A stretch of DNA of 64,000 bases from Actinotalea endophytica (GTDB lineage: Bacteria > Actinomycetota > Actinomycetes > Actinomycetales > Cellulomonadaceae): contig NZ_JAOVZU010000002.1 of NCBI RefSeq assembly GCF_025717005.1, positions 345,480 to 409,479 of the forward strand. The letters are read 5' to 3'. A program made the position numbers and the translations under genes. Positions 1 through 8,826 of this stretch are shown one piece after another. The notes beneath the pieces were generated by a model, which saw nothing but the letters and a program-made list of their open reading frames with translations, did no database searches and was not told the origin of the DNA. How positions within the stretch are numbered: the first letter of the stretch is position 1; each line of letters opens with the position of its first letter.

Positions 1-1779
1 GAGCAGCCAGGCGGCCTTGCCGTTCTCGCGCTCCGGCTCCGAGAAGAGCTTCGGCCGGACCGCCGTCGCGAGCGCCATCGCGAGCGGGGCCACCATGCCG
101 CCGGCCATCACCGCGGCCATGATCTTCAGCTGCGGTGCGTCGGAGGCCGCCCCAGCGGTGGCCAGGCCGGTCGTCGCGAACGTGTAGGCGACCTTGTTGA
201 CCGGGCCGCCGAGGTCGAAGCCCATCATCGCGCCGAGGATCGCGCCGAGGATGAACGCGCTCGCGCCGGTCAGGCCGGTCAGCCAGTTGTTCAGGCCGTC
301 GGACATCGCCTTGATCGGGCTGCCGAGCACGATGATGAACAGGCCCGCCGTGATGAGGGTCGACAGCAGTGGGATCACGACCACGGGCATGACGCCCCGG
401 ACGCCCTTGTGGACCCTCCAGCGCGAGATCCACAGTGCCGAGAAGCCGCCGAGGAAGCCGGTGGCGATGCCGCCGAGGAACCCGGCACCCATGGTCGCGG
501 CGATCGACCCGCCGACGATCCCGGGGACGAGCCCCGGCCGGTCGGCGATCGCGAAGGCGATGAACCCGGACAGGATCGGCACCAGGAACCCGAACGACGC
601 GTGCCCGATGACGAAGAGCAGAGCAGCCCACGAGGTCAGGTCGGCCACGCTGAAGTTCTGGGCGATGTTGTACTGATCGGTGCCGGTCAGGGTGTAGTTC
701 GTGATCTCGATGGCGCCCTGCTCGCCGAGTGCGGCCTGCGCCAGCATGAACGACAGGGCGATGAGGATGCCGCCGGCGGCGACGAACGGGATCATGTACG
801 ACACGCCGGTCATCAGCCACTGCCGGATCTTCGTGCCGATGCCGACGCCCTCCTCGACCTTGCTCGTGAGCCCGCCGGAGCCACCCGCGGCCGGGGCGGC
901 GGCCGCAGCCCGGCTCGGGTCGGCCTCCCACACGGCGACGAGCTCCTCGGCCTGGGCCACGAGTGCGGGTCCGTCGGAGATGCCGCGCTTGACGCCGACG
1001 TCGATGGTCGGCTTGCCGGCGAACCGACCCGCGTCCTTGACCGGGAGGTCGTGGGCGAAGATCACGGCGTCGGCCGCCGCGATCTCGGCCGCGCTGAGCG
1101 GCTTCGCGCCGGCCGAGCCCTGGGTCTCGACCTTCATCGTGTGGCCCGCGGCCTTCGCCGCGTTCTCCAGGCCCTCCGCAGCCATGTAGGTGTGCGCGAT
1201 GCCGGTCGGGCACGAGGTGACGCCGACGAACGTGAGCGAGCGCTTGGGCTGCGTCTCGGCCGGGGCAGCCGGCGTGGCGGCGGACGTGCCGGCTGCGGGG
1301 GGCGCCGCTTCAGGTGCAGCGGCCTCCGGCTCGTCGAGCGCGACCTCGTCGCTGACGATGCGGACGACCTCGGCCTCGGTGGTCGCGCTCATCAGCGCCG
1401 CCGTGAACTCCGGCTTGACCAGTGCGCGGGCCAGCTTGGGCAGCATCTGCATGTGCGCCTCGCCGCCCTCCTCGGGCGCGGCGATGAGGAAGATCAGGGT
1501 CGCCGGTCCGTCCGGTGCACCCCAGTCGATCCCGGCGGTCGAGCGCCCGAACACGAGCGACGGCTCGGTGATCGCCGCACTGCGGGCGTGCGGGATCCCG
1601 ATGCCGCCGGGCAGGCCGGTGGCCATCGTCTCCTCGCGCTTGCGCACGTCGGCGATGAACGTGTCGAGGTCGGTGCACCGCCCGGTCTCGACGAGTCGCT
1701 CGCCCAGGGTGCGGGTCGCCTCGTGTCGGTCGGCACCGGTGAGCTCGAGGATGACCTGCCGTTCGGTGATCAGGGACAT
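1..1779 (-). CDS. fruA: Fructose PTS permease EIIABC, 3' end beyond window
   Basis: Imports fructose through the membrane while phosphorylating it to fructose 1-phosphate. The 593 residues present hold an EIIA domain with the phosphorylatable His64 in GIPHARS, an Ala/Pro/Glu-rich linker (about 148-177), an EIIB domain with active Cys190 in TSCPTGIAHTYMAAE, and most of the glycine-rich membrane EIIC domain; the C-terminus lies left of base 1. The ATG at 1777-1779 follows AAAGGAG. Only 17 bases separate it from the fruK stop, so the two form one operon: FruA makes the substrate that FruK uses. Domain order IIA-IIB-IIC matches the usual actinobacterial fused FruA. Confidence 0.95.
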   Translation of the reverse strand, partial: MSLITERQVILELTGADRHEATRTLGERLVETGRCTDLDTFIADVRKREETMATGLPGGIGIPHARSAAITEPSLVFGRSTAGIDWGAPDGPATLIFLIAAPEEGGEAHMQMLPKLARALVKPEFTAALMSATTEAEVVRIVSDEVALDEPEAAAPEAAPPAAGTSAATPAAPAETQPKRSLTFVGVTSCPTGIAHTYMAAEGLENAAKAAGHTMKVETQGSAGAKPLSAAEIAAADAVIFAHDLPVKDAGRFAGKPTIDVGVKRGISDGPALVAQAEELVAVWEADPSRAAAAAPAAGGSGGLTSKVEEGVGIGTKIRQWLMTGVSYMIPFVAAGGILIALSFMLAQAALGEQGAIEITNYTLTGTDQYNIAQNFSVADLTSWAALLFVIGHASFGFLVPILSGFIAFAIADRPGLVPGIVGGSIAATMGAGFLGGIATGFLGGFSALWISRWRVHKGVRGVMPVVVIPLLSTLITAGLFIIVLGSPIKAMSDGLNNWLTGLTGASAFILGAILGAMMGFDLGGPVNKVAYTFATTGLATAGAASDAPQLKIMAAVMAGGMVAPLAMALATAVRPKLFSEPERENGKAAWLL

Positions 1780-1796
1780 GAGGGCTCCTTTCGGCA

Positions 1797-2741
1797 TCAG
1801 GTGAGGCGGTAGGTGAAGTCCGGGCTGGTGGTGATCTCGAGGGGGATGCCGAGCAGGTCGTCGGGGGCGGGGACGCTGCTGCCCGGGAGCGTGACGGCGG
1901 CCGCGCCCCACAGGACGCCGGTGGCGAGCGCGTCGGCGGTCGGCTGCCCGGTGGACAGGCCGTGCAGCAGGCCGGCGAGCATGCAGTCGCCGGCGCCCAC
2001 GGTGGACAGCGGGGCGGTGATCGTCGCGGCCGCGTGCACCGCGTCCTGCGCCGTGACCAGCAGTGCGCCGTCCTTGCCGAGGCTCACCGCCACGACCTCG
2101 ATGCCGTCGGCCACCAGGTCCCGGGCCGCGTCGCGGACGTCGCCGAGCGTGGGCAGGTCGTGGTCGACGAGCTCGGCGAGCTCCTCGTGATTGGGCTTGA
2201 TGAGGGTCGGGCGGGCCGCGACGGCGGCCACCATCGGCGCGCCCGACGAGTCGACCGCGACGTGGACACCGCGGTCCCGGACCTGGCCGACGAGCGTCGC
2301 GTACAGGTCGGCGGGAGCGCCCGGCGGAAGGCTGCCGCAGCCGACGACCCAGTCGGCGCCGGCGGCGAGCGTGACGGTGGCGTCCAGCAGCAGACCGGCC
2401 TCGTCGTCGGTCAGGGTCGGGCCCGGCTCGTTGAGCTTGGTCGTGGTCCCGTCGGGCTCGAGGACGCTGATGTTCATCCGGACCGTGCCGGCGACGGAGA
2501 CGCTGTGGTGGGCCACGCCGGCCGCGTCGAGCAGCTCCTCGAGCAGGTGCCCCTCGGGCCCACCGATCGGGAGCACGGCGACGGTCGCCGCGGACTGTGC
2601 GGCGAGCACGCGGGACACGTTGACGCCCTTGCCGCCCGGGTCGATCCGGCTCTCGCTGGCCCGGTGCACCTCGCCGCGGCGCAGGTCGTCGATCATCACG
2701 GACCGGTCGACGCTCGGGTTGGGCGTGAGGGTCACGATCAT
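1797..2741 (-). CDS. fruK: 1-phosphofructokinase
   Basis: PfkB-family cytosolic kinase that phosphorylates fructose 1-phosphate to fructose 1,6-bisphosphate, feeding glycolysis. At 314 residues it has the family's normal length. The N-terminal PNPSVDR start, the substrate-binding GGKGVNVSR near residue 37, and the C-terminal anion-hole/catalytic motif GAGDCMLAG near residue 249 are all present. The ATG at 2739-2741 is preceded by GAGG. It is the first gene of the fru operon here. A DeoR-type fruR, often found just upstream, is absent; the neighbour is a DUF1905 gene instead. Confidence 0.95.
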   Translation of the reverse strand: MIVTLTPNPSVDRSVMIDDLRRGEVHRASESRIDPGGKGVNVSRVLAAQSAATVAVLPIGGPEGHLLEELLDAAGVAHHSVSVAGTVRMNISVLEPDGTTTKLNEPGPTLTDDEAGLLLDATVTLAAGADWVVGCGSLPPGAPADLYATLVGQVRDRGVHVAVDSSGAPMVAAVAARPTLIKPNHEELAELVDHDLPTLGDVRDAARDLVADGIEVVAVSLGKDGALLVTAQDAVHAAATITAPLSTVGAGDCMLAGLLHGLSTGQPTADALATGVLWGAAAVTLPGSSVPAPDDLLGIPLEITTSPDFTYRLT

Positions 2742-2782
2742 GCGGGCACCACCTCGGGTCCGGCGGATGCCGGCCCGGTGGT

Positions 2783-2804
2783 GTCGACGCGTCCTGGTCG
2801 ACGC
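2783..2804. promoter_or_regulatory. Direct repeat upstream of fruK
   Basis: GTCGACGC occurs at 2783-2790 and again at 2797-2804, 14 bases apart, about 45-60 bases before the fruK start. The GTCGAC core is itself palindromic. It sits where a fru operon operator would be expected, but the regulator is not in the window and no clear -10/-35 pair stands out, so this is only a candidate site. Confidence 0.25.
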
Positions 2805-2953
2805 CGCTGCGCCGTGATCCGCTGCTGCCGCTCCGTTGCGTACACCGTGGACTCCCGCGTCCCGGGGTCTCGCACCGCGCGCGACGGTCCGGGTCGCTCC
2901 TCACATGGAACCACTCGCGCGTCGCGGGGGCGACGGCTCGCTGCGTTTCGACG

Positions 2954-3256
2954 TCAGACGTCGACGAGCCGGAGCCAGACGTGGGTCGTGTCGCCGAGCT
3001 CGAGCTGCTCGGCCCGGCGCACGGCCCGCTTGAGCGGCAGCACGAAGGTCTGCGCGGACGCCGACGGGAAGATCGACGTCCGCCACGTCGTCAGCCCGAT
3101 CCGGACCTCGACGCGCAGCGAGCCGAAGCCCCGCTCGGCGTGCGCGCCGGCGTCCAGGATCTCGTCCGCGACGTCGGTCGGGAGGTTCACGAACACCCAG
3201 GAGTCGGCCTGCCGGGCGTCCCACTCGTACAGCTGCGCGTCGAACTCGACCTCCAC
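2954..3256 (-). CDS. DUF1905 domain protein
   Basis: A 100-residue protein that resembles the DUF1905 family: it opens with a VEVEFDAQLYEW-type strand, has a short IFPS segment and ends with VWLRLVDV. The family has no established biochemical role; many members are small stand-alone soluble proteins with a beta-barrel-like fold. I placed the start at GTG 3254-3256 because that is where the family-like sequence begins; no Shine-Dalgarno is visible, and the upstream frame is low-complexity repeat. It lies downstream of the transglutaminase gene on the same strand but is separated from it by a repeat-rich gap, so it is probably not in that operon. Confidence 0.65.
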   Translation of the reverse strand: MEVEFDAQLYEWDARQADSWVFVNLPTDVADEILDAGAHAERGFGSLRVEVRIGLTTWRTSIFPSASAQTFVLPLKRAVRRAEQLELGDTTHVWLRLVDV

Positions 3257-3309
3257 GCCGCAGACGCTAGCCCCCGCCACCGACGCCGCCGGCCCCGCCC
3301 GTCGGCCGT

Positions 3310-3362
3310 TGCCCGGCCGTCGACCGGCCGCCGACCGGCCGCTGCCCGGCCGTCGACCGGCC
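3310..3362. repeat. Intergenic GC-rich direct repeat
   Basis: TGCCCGGCCGTCGACCGGCC is present at 3310-3329 and again, identical, at 3343-3362, with a related GCCGACCGGCC between them. Each copy is largely self-complementary, so the stretch can fold into strong hairpins just after the transglutaminase stop. It may act as a terminator array. Confidence 0.6.
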
Positions 3363-3372
3363 GGTCGCCGGA

Positions 3373-4326
3373 CTAGACGCCCGGCTCCGCGTCGGGGGAG
3401 TCGACCGGGTGCAGGTCGACCGACACCTCGAGCCTCGACTGCGAGCCGTCGGTGAAGATCACCCCGCGCAGTGGCGGCACGTCGCCGTAGTCCCGGCCCC
3501 AGCCGAGAACCACGTACCGCGAGTCGACGAAGCAGTCGTTGGTCGGGTCCACCTCGAGCCACCCCGCCCCGGGAACCCACGCGGAGGCCCAGGCGTGCGA
3601 GGCGTCGGCGCCACGCAGCTTGGGCCGGCCCGGCGGTGGCTGGGTCTCGATGTAGCCGCTGGCGTAGCGGGCCGGGACGCCGTAGGTGCGCAGCGCCGCG
3701 ATCATCAGGTGCGCGAAGTCCTGGCAGACCCCGGCACGCAGGTCGAGCAGCTCGACCTGCGTGGTCGAGACCGTCGTCGACCCCGGCCGGTAGGCCATCT
3801 CGGTGCGGATCCGGTGCGCGAGGTCGACGAGCACCTCCACGACGGGCCGGCCGGGCACGAACGACGGCGCGGCCCACTCCCGCACCTCGGCGCTCGGTGC
3901 GACGTGCCGGGACGGCAGCAACGCCTCACGCAGCTGCACCAGACCGATCCCGTCGGTGCTGTCCACCCCCTCGCCCCGGTCCGCCTCGACGGTGCCGCCC
4001 GGCCGCGCCATCCGTGCGACGTCGCTCCAGGTCGCGCGGGGCAGGGCTGAGATGTCGAGCTCCGGCCGGTCCACCGTGACCCGGGAGCGAGCGGTGACCT
4101 CGAGCTCGGCGTGCGGGCGCGTGATCGCGAAGTAGCTGGTGGTGTTGCCGAAGTAGTCGAGCTGCTCGGCGGTGTCGGCCGGCTCCGGCGCGACGACGAC
4201 GGACGCGGTGTGCCGCGTCTGCTCGGGAAGGTCGCGCGGGAGCAGCACGGCGCGCCCGTAGGACGTGGTGACCGGCTGGTCGTACGTGTACCGCGTGTGG
4301 TGCACGAGCTCGTAGGTGCGCCTCAT
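3373..4326 (-). CDS. Transglutaminase-like protease-fold protein
   Basis: A 317-residue cytosolic protein with an N-terminal transglutaminase-N (beta) domain, opening YELVHHTRYTYDQPV, and a papain-fold transglutaminase core. The catalytic triad is visible: Cys in RAGVCQDFAHLM, His in ADASHAWASAWVP, and Asp in LEVDPTND. Proteins of this type are encoded beside circularly permuted ATP-grasp and alpha-E proteins in many bacteria and may make or break isopeptide bonds; the substrate is unknown. Its ATG overlaps the upstream gene's stop (ATGA), so the two are translationally coupled. I chose the ATG at 4324-4326 because the longer open frame upstream belongs to the other gene's shadow. Confidence 0.85.
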   Translation of the reverse strand: MRRTYELVHHTRYTYDQPVTTSYGRAVLLPRDLPEQTRHTASVVVAPEPADTAEQLDYFGNTTSYFAITRPHAELEVTARSRVTVDRPELDISALPRATWSDVARMARPGGTVEADRGEGVDSTDGIGLVQLREALLPSRHVAPSAEVREWAAPSFVPGRPVVEVLVDLAHRIRTEMAYRPGSTTVSTTQVELLDLRAGVCQDFAHLMIAALRTYGVPARYASGYIETQPPPGRPKLRGADASHAWASAWVPGAGWLEVDPTNDCFVDSRYVVLGWGRDYGDVPPLRGVIFTDGSQSRLEVSVDLHPVDSPDAEPGV

Positions 4327-6785
4327 GACAGCCCCCACGGGTCGCCGAGCGCACGCGCGGAGGGCCGGTGCGCGAAGTGGGCGCGGGCGATCTCGTCGCC
4401 GAGCGTGCGCAGCCGCCAGCGGAGCGACTCGAGGTGCTCGACGAGCTGGTCCCGACGCCCGCCCACCACGGCGGCCGCCGAGCGGGGGTCGAGCTCGCGC
4501 ACCAGGTCCACCAGGTCCTGCGCGACACGGTCGCGGTCGGTCGGCACGTGCGACGGCACGGCGGCGAGATCGGAGCGCAACCGGTCGAGCTGGAAGGCGA
4601 GCGAGCGCGGGTTGGCCTCGTCGGTCACGAGGAGGTCGAGGACGTTCGCCACGTCGGGATGCGCGGTGTGCCGGCGCCGGTAGGTGATCGAGGACTCGTG
4701 GGCGATGAGCAGCGACTCGAGCACGAAGGTCTCGATCTCGTCCGGCAGATCCGCGGTGACCGTCGCCTCGAGGCTCTCCACGAGGTACAGCGCGCGCTCG
4801 AGGCGCCGCCCGGCGTCCATGAGGTGCCAGCCCGGGTCGCGCAGCATGCCCTCCCACGCCACACCGGCGACGGCCAGCAGCGCCTCGAGTAGCCGGTCCA
4901 GCACCGGCACCAGGCCCGTGGTCGAGCCGGGTGCGCGCTGGGCCGCCCGTTCGGACTCCAGGACCCGCTCCATGCTCGCGATCGGCAGCCAGAAGTCGTT
5001 CGACATCTGGTCACGGACGGCCGCGGCCGCGTCCGCGAGGCGTTGCACCGACCAGCCGACCGCGCCCGGCTCGGTCCCGAGCAGCAGCTCGCGGACCGGG
5101 CGTCGTTCGCGCCGGCCGGAGATCGCCGCGGCGAGCGGGTCGGGCTCGGGCCAGCCGCCCGGGTAGCTGGCGCCGAGCGCGTCGAGCAGCACCCCGAGCG
5201 CGCGCCCGCCGGGTGTCGCGGGCCGGCGCGCGTGGTCGTACCAGCGGTCCACGGTCGCCCTCATCAGCCGCACCGTGTCCCCGGTGCGCTCGGCGTAGCG
5301 GGCTAGCCAGAACATGTTCTCCGCGGTGCGCGGCGGCAGCGCGACGGCGCGGCGCGGCGCGAGCTCGTCGCCGGCGCCGAGCGCCCACGGGTCCGGACCG
5401 GTCTCCGGCTCGACGGCGATCACCCAGACGTCGTGCGCGACGGCTCCACGTTCCGCGGACACCAGCGCCTCACCGGGCGGGGCGACGAGCGCGAGGCCGC
5501 CGGCCAGCACCTGGTACGCCTCGCCGTCGGCCACCGCGAACGTCCGCAGCGCCGATGCGGGCTCTGCGACGGCCGCGCCGGTGACCAGCTCCTGTGCGGT
5601 CCAGTGCAGGGGTTCGGCGCCGATCCGCGCGGCGAGCTGCTCGCGTGCCGTGGTGTCCAGGGTCCAGCCGAGGATCCGGGACCGTCGCCCCGGACCGGTG
5701 TAGGTGAGGACGAGCCGGTCCAGGTGCGCCAGGGCGTGCCCGCGTGCCGTGCTGTCGCCGCACCACCACGTCGCCGGGCCCGGCAGGGCGAGGTCCTCGT
5801 CGAGCACCGCGCGCGCGACCCGGGGGAGGTAGGCGCTCAGGCCCGGGTGCTCGAGCACGCCGCTGCCCAGCGGGTTCAGCACCGACACCGTGCCCGCGCG
5901 CACGGCGCGGACCAGCCCGGGCAGGCCGAGCGTCGAGTCCGCACGCAGGTCGAGCGGGTCGCACCACTCGCCGTCGACCCGCCGCAGGATGACGTCCACC
6001 GGTTCGAGCCCCGCCATGCCCTCGAGCCACACCTGCCCGTCGCGCACGAGCAGGTCGGTGCCCTCGACCAGCGGGACGCCGAGCATCGTGGCCAGGTACG
6101 CCTGGTCGAACGCGGTCTCCGAGTGCGGGCCGGGCGTCAGCAGCACCGTCTGGGGCTGCTCGACGCCGGCCGGCGCCGCTGCGTCCAGGGCGCGTCGCAG
6201 CGCGTGGAAGAAGGGCCCGATCCGGCGGATCGACGTCCGGCGGTACAGCCGTGCGAGGCTCTGCGCGACGACCCGGCGGTCGACCATCGCGTAGGCGGCC
6301 CCGGACGGCGCGTCGGCGCGGTCCTGCACGGCGACCCACGCGCCCGACGGGTCCTTCGACAGGTCGACCGCGTGCAGCACGAGCCCGTGCCTCGCGGGCA
6401 CCAGCCCGTCCGCCGTGCGCAGGAACATCGGGTCGGCGAGCACCAGCTCGGGCGGGAGGGTGCCGTCGCGCAGCAGCCGCCGCGGGCCGTAGAGGTCGGC
6501 CAGCACCGCGTCGAGCACGGCCGCGCGTTGGGCGACCGCGGGTTCCAGGTCCGACCAGGTCGCCTCGTCGATGACGTGCGGCACCGGGTCGAGCCGCCAG
6601 TTCCGTGCGACCTGCCGGGCGCCCGGGACGCCGTAGGTCACGCCGCGGTCGACCAGCGCGGTGATCGTCTGCCGGCGCGCGTCCGCGAGCTGGCCGGCGT
6701 CCGGCGGTGCGGTGTCCTCGGGCAGCCAGGACCAGTCGGGTCCGGCGGGCAGCTCCGGTTGCGCAGGCGTGGCCACGTCGGTCAT
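4323..6785 (-). CDS. Circularly permuted ATP-grasp / alpha-E fusion protein
   Basis: An 820-residue fusion of a circularly permuted ATP-grasp ligase (former DUF404/DUF407; about residues 50-490) and an alpha-helical alpha-E domain (former DUF403; about 505-815). ATP-grasp hallmarks include the conserved YGVPGARQVARNWRLDPVP start, the LTPGPHSETAFDQ strand, and the NPLGSGVLEHPGL loop. In other bacteria the two domains are often separate adjacent genes; here they are fused. These ligases are predicted amidoligases that add amino acids to a peptide or protein; no substrate is established. The ATG at 6783-6785 follows GGGAGG, preferred over an in-frame start 26 codons upstream. The 3' end overlaps the transglutaminase start. 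Confidence 0.88.
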   Translation of the reverse strand: MTDVATPAQPELPAGPDWSWLPEDTAPPDAGQLADARRQTITALVDRGVTYGVPGARQVARNWRLDPVPHVIDEATWSDLEPAVAQRAAVLDAVLADLYGPRRLLRDGTLPPELVLADPMFLRTADGLVPARHGLVLHAVDLSKDPSGAWVAVQDRADAPSGAAYAMVDRRVVAQSLARLYRRTSIRRIGPFFHALRRALDAAAPAGVEQPQTVLLTPGPHSETAFDQAYLATMLGVPLVEGTDLLVRDGQVWLEGMAGLEPVDVILRRVDGEWCDPLDLRADSTLGLPGLVRAVRAGTVSVLNPLGSGVLEHPGLSAYLPRVARAVLDEDLALPGPATWWCGDSTARGHALAHLDRLVLTYTGPGRRSRILGWTLDTTAREQLAARIGAEPLHWTAQELVTGAAVAEPASALRTFAVADGEAYQVLAGGLALVAPPGEALVSAERGAVAHDVWVIAVEPETGPDPWALGAGDELAPRRAVALPPRTAENMFWLARYAERTGDTVRLMRATVDRWYDHARRPATPGGRALGVLLDALGASYPGGWPEPDPLAAAISGRRERRPVRELLLGTEPGAVGWSVQRLADAAAAVRDQMSNDFWLPIASMERVLESERAAQRAPGSTTGLVPVLDRLLEALLAVAGVAWEGMLRDPGWHLMDAGRRLERALYLVESLEATVTADLPDEIETFVLESLLIAHESSITYRRRHTAHPDVANVLDLLVTDEANPRSLAFQLDRLRSDLAAVPSHVPTDRDRVAQDLVDLVRELDPRSAAAVVGGRRDQLVEHLESLRWRLRTLGDEIARAHFAHRPSARALGDPWGLS

Positions 6786-7087
6786 CGCCGCGACCACCTC
6801 CCTCACCCGTGCTGCGGGAACGCTACCTGTCCCGAACCCGGTGAGGGTGGGCGCGACGCACACGAGGGGGTGAATCCGCCCCGTGCCCGCCCCGCCCGCG
6901 CTCGGACTGGACGCCCCTCGGGCTCGGGCCCTGCCCTCGAGCCGGGGTGCGCTCGCTCCGAATACCGCCCGCGCGCCGTGCGCCGACCCGGGGCAGGCGT
7001 CGCGAACCGGGCCTCATGAACGAATACCCGCGCGCGGTCGGCCGGTACAGGGGACGATGGGGGAGTCGCGACGAAGGAGGCGAAACG
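6786..7087. other. Divergent intergenic region
   Basis: Divergent promoter region between the ATP-grasp operon and the DUF5808 gene. TAGCGT on the minus strand at 6820-6825 is a plausible -10 for the ATP-grasp gene, and TACAGG at 7046-7051 a plausible -10 for the DUF5808 gene. I see no gene or RNA in it. Confidence 0.4.
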
Positions 7088-7381
7088 ATGGCGCGAGAGA
7101 AGCGCAAGGGGCCGAGCATCGTCCAGCTGGTGATGTTCGGGCTCGCCGTGGCCGCGGTGGTCAAGGAGCTCCGGTTGCCCGAGGACGAACGGACCTGGAG
7201 CGGGACCGTCGCCGGGTTCGTGCCCTACGACTTCCGGATGCCCACGGTCGAGAAGATCAAGGAACGGGTGTGGGACCCGGAGGGCGCGATCGTCAACCCG
7301 CACGTGTTCGGGGTCGGCTGGACCCTCAACGTGGGCCGGGTGGTCGAGCTGGTCCGCGAGAAGGTCGGCGAGAAGGCCTGA
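7088..7381 (+). CDS. DUF5808-like small protein
   Basis: A 97-residue protein with one hydrophobic helix near the N-terminus (VQLVMFGLAVAAVV) followed by a polar region ending in GVGWTLNVGRVVEL. The VPYDFRMPT and FGVGWTLN segments look like the actinobacterial DUF5808 family, which has no known function; this assignment is from memory of the pattern. The ATG follows AAGGAGG with good spacing. It ends 21 bases from the convergent DUF89 gene. Confidence 0.6.
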   Translation: MAREKRKGPSIVQLVMFGLAVAAVVKELRLPEDERTWSGTVAGFVPYDFRMPTVEKIKERVWDPEGAIVNPHVFGVGWTLNVGRVVELVREKVGEKA

Positions 7382-7385
7382 CCTG

Positions 7386-7404
7386 ACGCGCCGGGGCGCC
7401 GGTC
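7386..7404. terminator. Convergent hairpin
   Basis: GCGCC-GG-GGCGC with flanking GAC/GTC pairing fills the 21-base gap between two convergent genes and runs into the stop codon of the minus-strand one. There is no U tract. It is probably a bidirectional terminator. Confidence 0.4.
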
Positions 7405-8284
7405 AGCCCACCGGCACCAGGGTCTCGGTCGCCGGCACCGGGTCGGTCGCGCGTCGGACCACGACGCTGCCGACCTCGACCCCGAGGTCGCGTCCGATCA
7501 CCGGGCACTTCACCTGGAGCAGGCAGAACACCCGGTCGCCCGCCTCGCTGAGCGACTCGTAGTTCGCCTGGCCCTTGGCGAGCACGAGGGGCGCCGAGGC
7601 GAACGAGCGCCGGAAGTCCGCCGAGCTGCGCTCGAGGTCGACGCCCGGTGCGTCGTACCCGGTGTCGATCACCCGGGCCACCCGGGCGAGCCCGGCGGCC
7701 TCGGCGTCGGCGCGGGTCGCGTCGTTGAGCGTCGGGCCGCCCTTGACGGCGTAGTCGACCGGCACGCGCAGGGTCTCGACCAGCACCCGGTCGAAGACGG
7801 TCTCGCCGGCGTTGTCGGCCACGTAGAGCACCCAGGGCGCCCGTGCGAGCTCGGTGCGAAGCTCCGTGAGGTCGCCGACGAGCGGCGCCGCGAGGACGCG
7901 CTCGACGGTTGCGCGGAGGTCCGCGATGGTGTCCGACGGACCGACGTCGATGATGTTCCCGGCGATGGCGACTCGCACGGCGGTCTCGACCGGGTCGGCA
8001 GCCTCGGCGACGAGCGTGGTGAGCCACGGGTACAGGTCGAGGGCCGCGCGTGTGCTCTGCGCCTTCAGGTCCGCGTACGGGTCGCCGTCCCCGATCTCGG
8101 CGCGCACGCAGCGGTGCACGTCGTCGGCGATCCGTGGCGGTGCGGCGTCCGCGGGCACGTCTTCCAGCAGCTCGAGCGTCGCGCGCACGACGGAGCGCTG
8201 GGTGGCCGCGTCGGCGCCGGCGAACCGGGCCGCGGCGAGGGCCTGGCGGACGAAGCACGGGTAGCAGTCGAGGTAGGTCTGCAT
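7403..8284 (-). CDS. DUF89/ARMT1-like damage-control phosphatase
   Basis: A 293-residue protein of the DUF89 (ARMT1-like) family of metal-dependent phosphatases, which hydrolyse phosphate from damaged or excess phosphometabolites. It has the N-terminal CxxC motif (CYPCFVRQAL) typical of the prokaryotic subfamily, the metal-binding DNAGE loop near residue 155, KGGPTLND near 180, and the GQANYE motif near 240. Together these define the active site; the physiological substrate cannot be read from sequence. It lies alone on its strand, convergent with the DUF5808 gene and 57 bases downstream of a VOC protein gene. Confidence 0.85.
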   Translation of the reverse strand: MQTYLDCYPCFVRQALAAARFAGADAATQRSVVRATLELLEDVPADAAPPRIADDVHRCVRAEIGDGDPYADLKAQSTRAALDLYPWLTTLVAEAADPVETAVRVAIAGNIIDVGPSDTIADLRATVERVLAAPLVGDLTELRTELARAPWVLYVADNAGETVFDRVLVETLRVPVDYAVKGGPTLNDATRADAEAAGLARVARVIDTGYDAPGVDLERSSADFRRSFASAPLVLAKGQANYESLSEAGDRVFCLLQVKCPVIGRDLGVEVGSVVVRRATDPVPATETLVPVG

Positions 8285-8341
8285 GCGTCCATCGTCCTTG
8301 GCGCGCCACGCCCCGCCGCGGGGCCGAGGTCCTGCCTGCGG

Positions 8342-8710
8342 TCAGCCCTCGCTGGCCGGGGCGCCCTCGTACAGACCGATCGTGTTGCCGTCCGGGTCGA
8401 CGACGGCCGCCCACGAGCTGTTCGCGTCGATCGCCATCTTCTCGTGCGCGACGCTGCCGCCGAGCGCGACGACCTTGGCCAGCAGCTCGTCGATCGAGTC
8501 GACCTCGACGTAGCTGACCGGCTGGGTGTTCTCCGCCGTGCGGTCGACCAGGCCGCCGCCGCTCAGCTTGTTCGGCGCCTGCCACATCGGGTAGCCCTCG
8601 AAGCCGGGTGCCTCCTGGATGTTCCAGCCGAACATCGCGCCGTAGAAGGACGCGGCCTTCGCCTTGTCGGTCACCGGGATCTCGATGTGCGTGATGTCTC
8701 CGTGTGCCAT
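8342..8710 (-). CDS. VOC-family protein
   Basis: A 122-residue vicinal-oxygen-chelate (glyoxalase-fold) protein with two beta-alpha-beta-beta-beta modules: ITHIEIPVTDKAKAASFYGAMFGW and the second half ending in VVDPDGNTIGLYEG. Proteins like this bind metals or small ligands and include glyoxalases, dioxygenases and drug-binding resistance proteins; the substrate is not evident. The ATG at 8708-8710 follows GGAAGGGG and is preferred over an in-frame start 24 codons upstream. It may be co-transcribed with the DUF89 gene downstream. Confidence 0.85.
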   Translation of the reverse strand: MAHGDITHIEIPVTDKAKAASFYGAMFGWNIQEAPGFEGYPMWQAPNKLSGGGLVDRTAENTQPVSYVEVDSIDELLAKVVALGGSVAHEKMAIDANSSWAAVVDPDGNTIGLYEGAPASEG

Positions 8711-8814
8711 GGGTGGCCCCTTCCGGTCGTGGCCGCCTCCGCCGGCGGCCGACCAGGGCACGGTAGGTCGTCCCTCCGACACGCACGCGCCGCGCGCCCC
8801 GCCGCCGTCGTGCC

Positions 8815-8820
8815 TATCCT
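8815..8820 (+). promoter_or_regulatory. Leaderless -10 box for DUF2461 gene
   Basis: TATCCT ends 6 bases before the ATG at 8827 and no Shine-Dalgarno is present, which places the transcription start at or next to the start codon. Confidence 0.5.
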
Positions 8821-8826
8821 CGCGAC

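Noticed and set aside
409-1812. Long plus-strand open frame of 467 codons opposite fruA
   Set aside because: It reads as arginine/glycine-rich low-complexity protein and lies wholly opposite the recognisable fruA domains; it is a GC-driven shadow.
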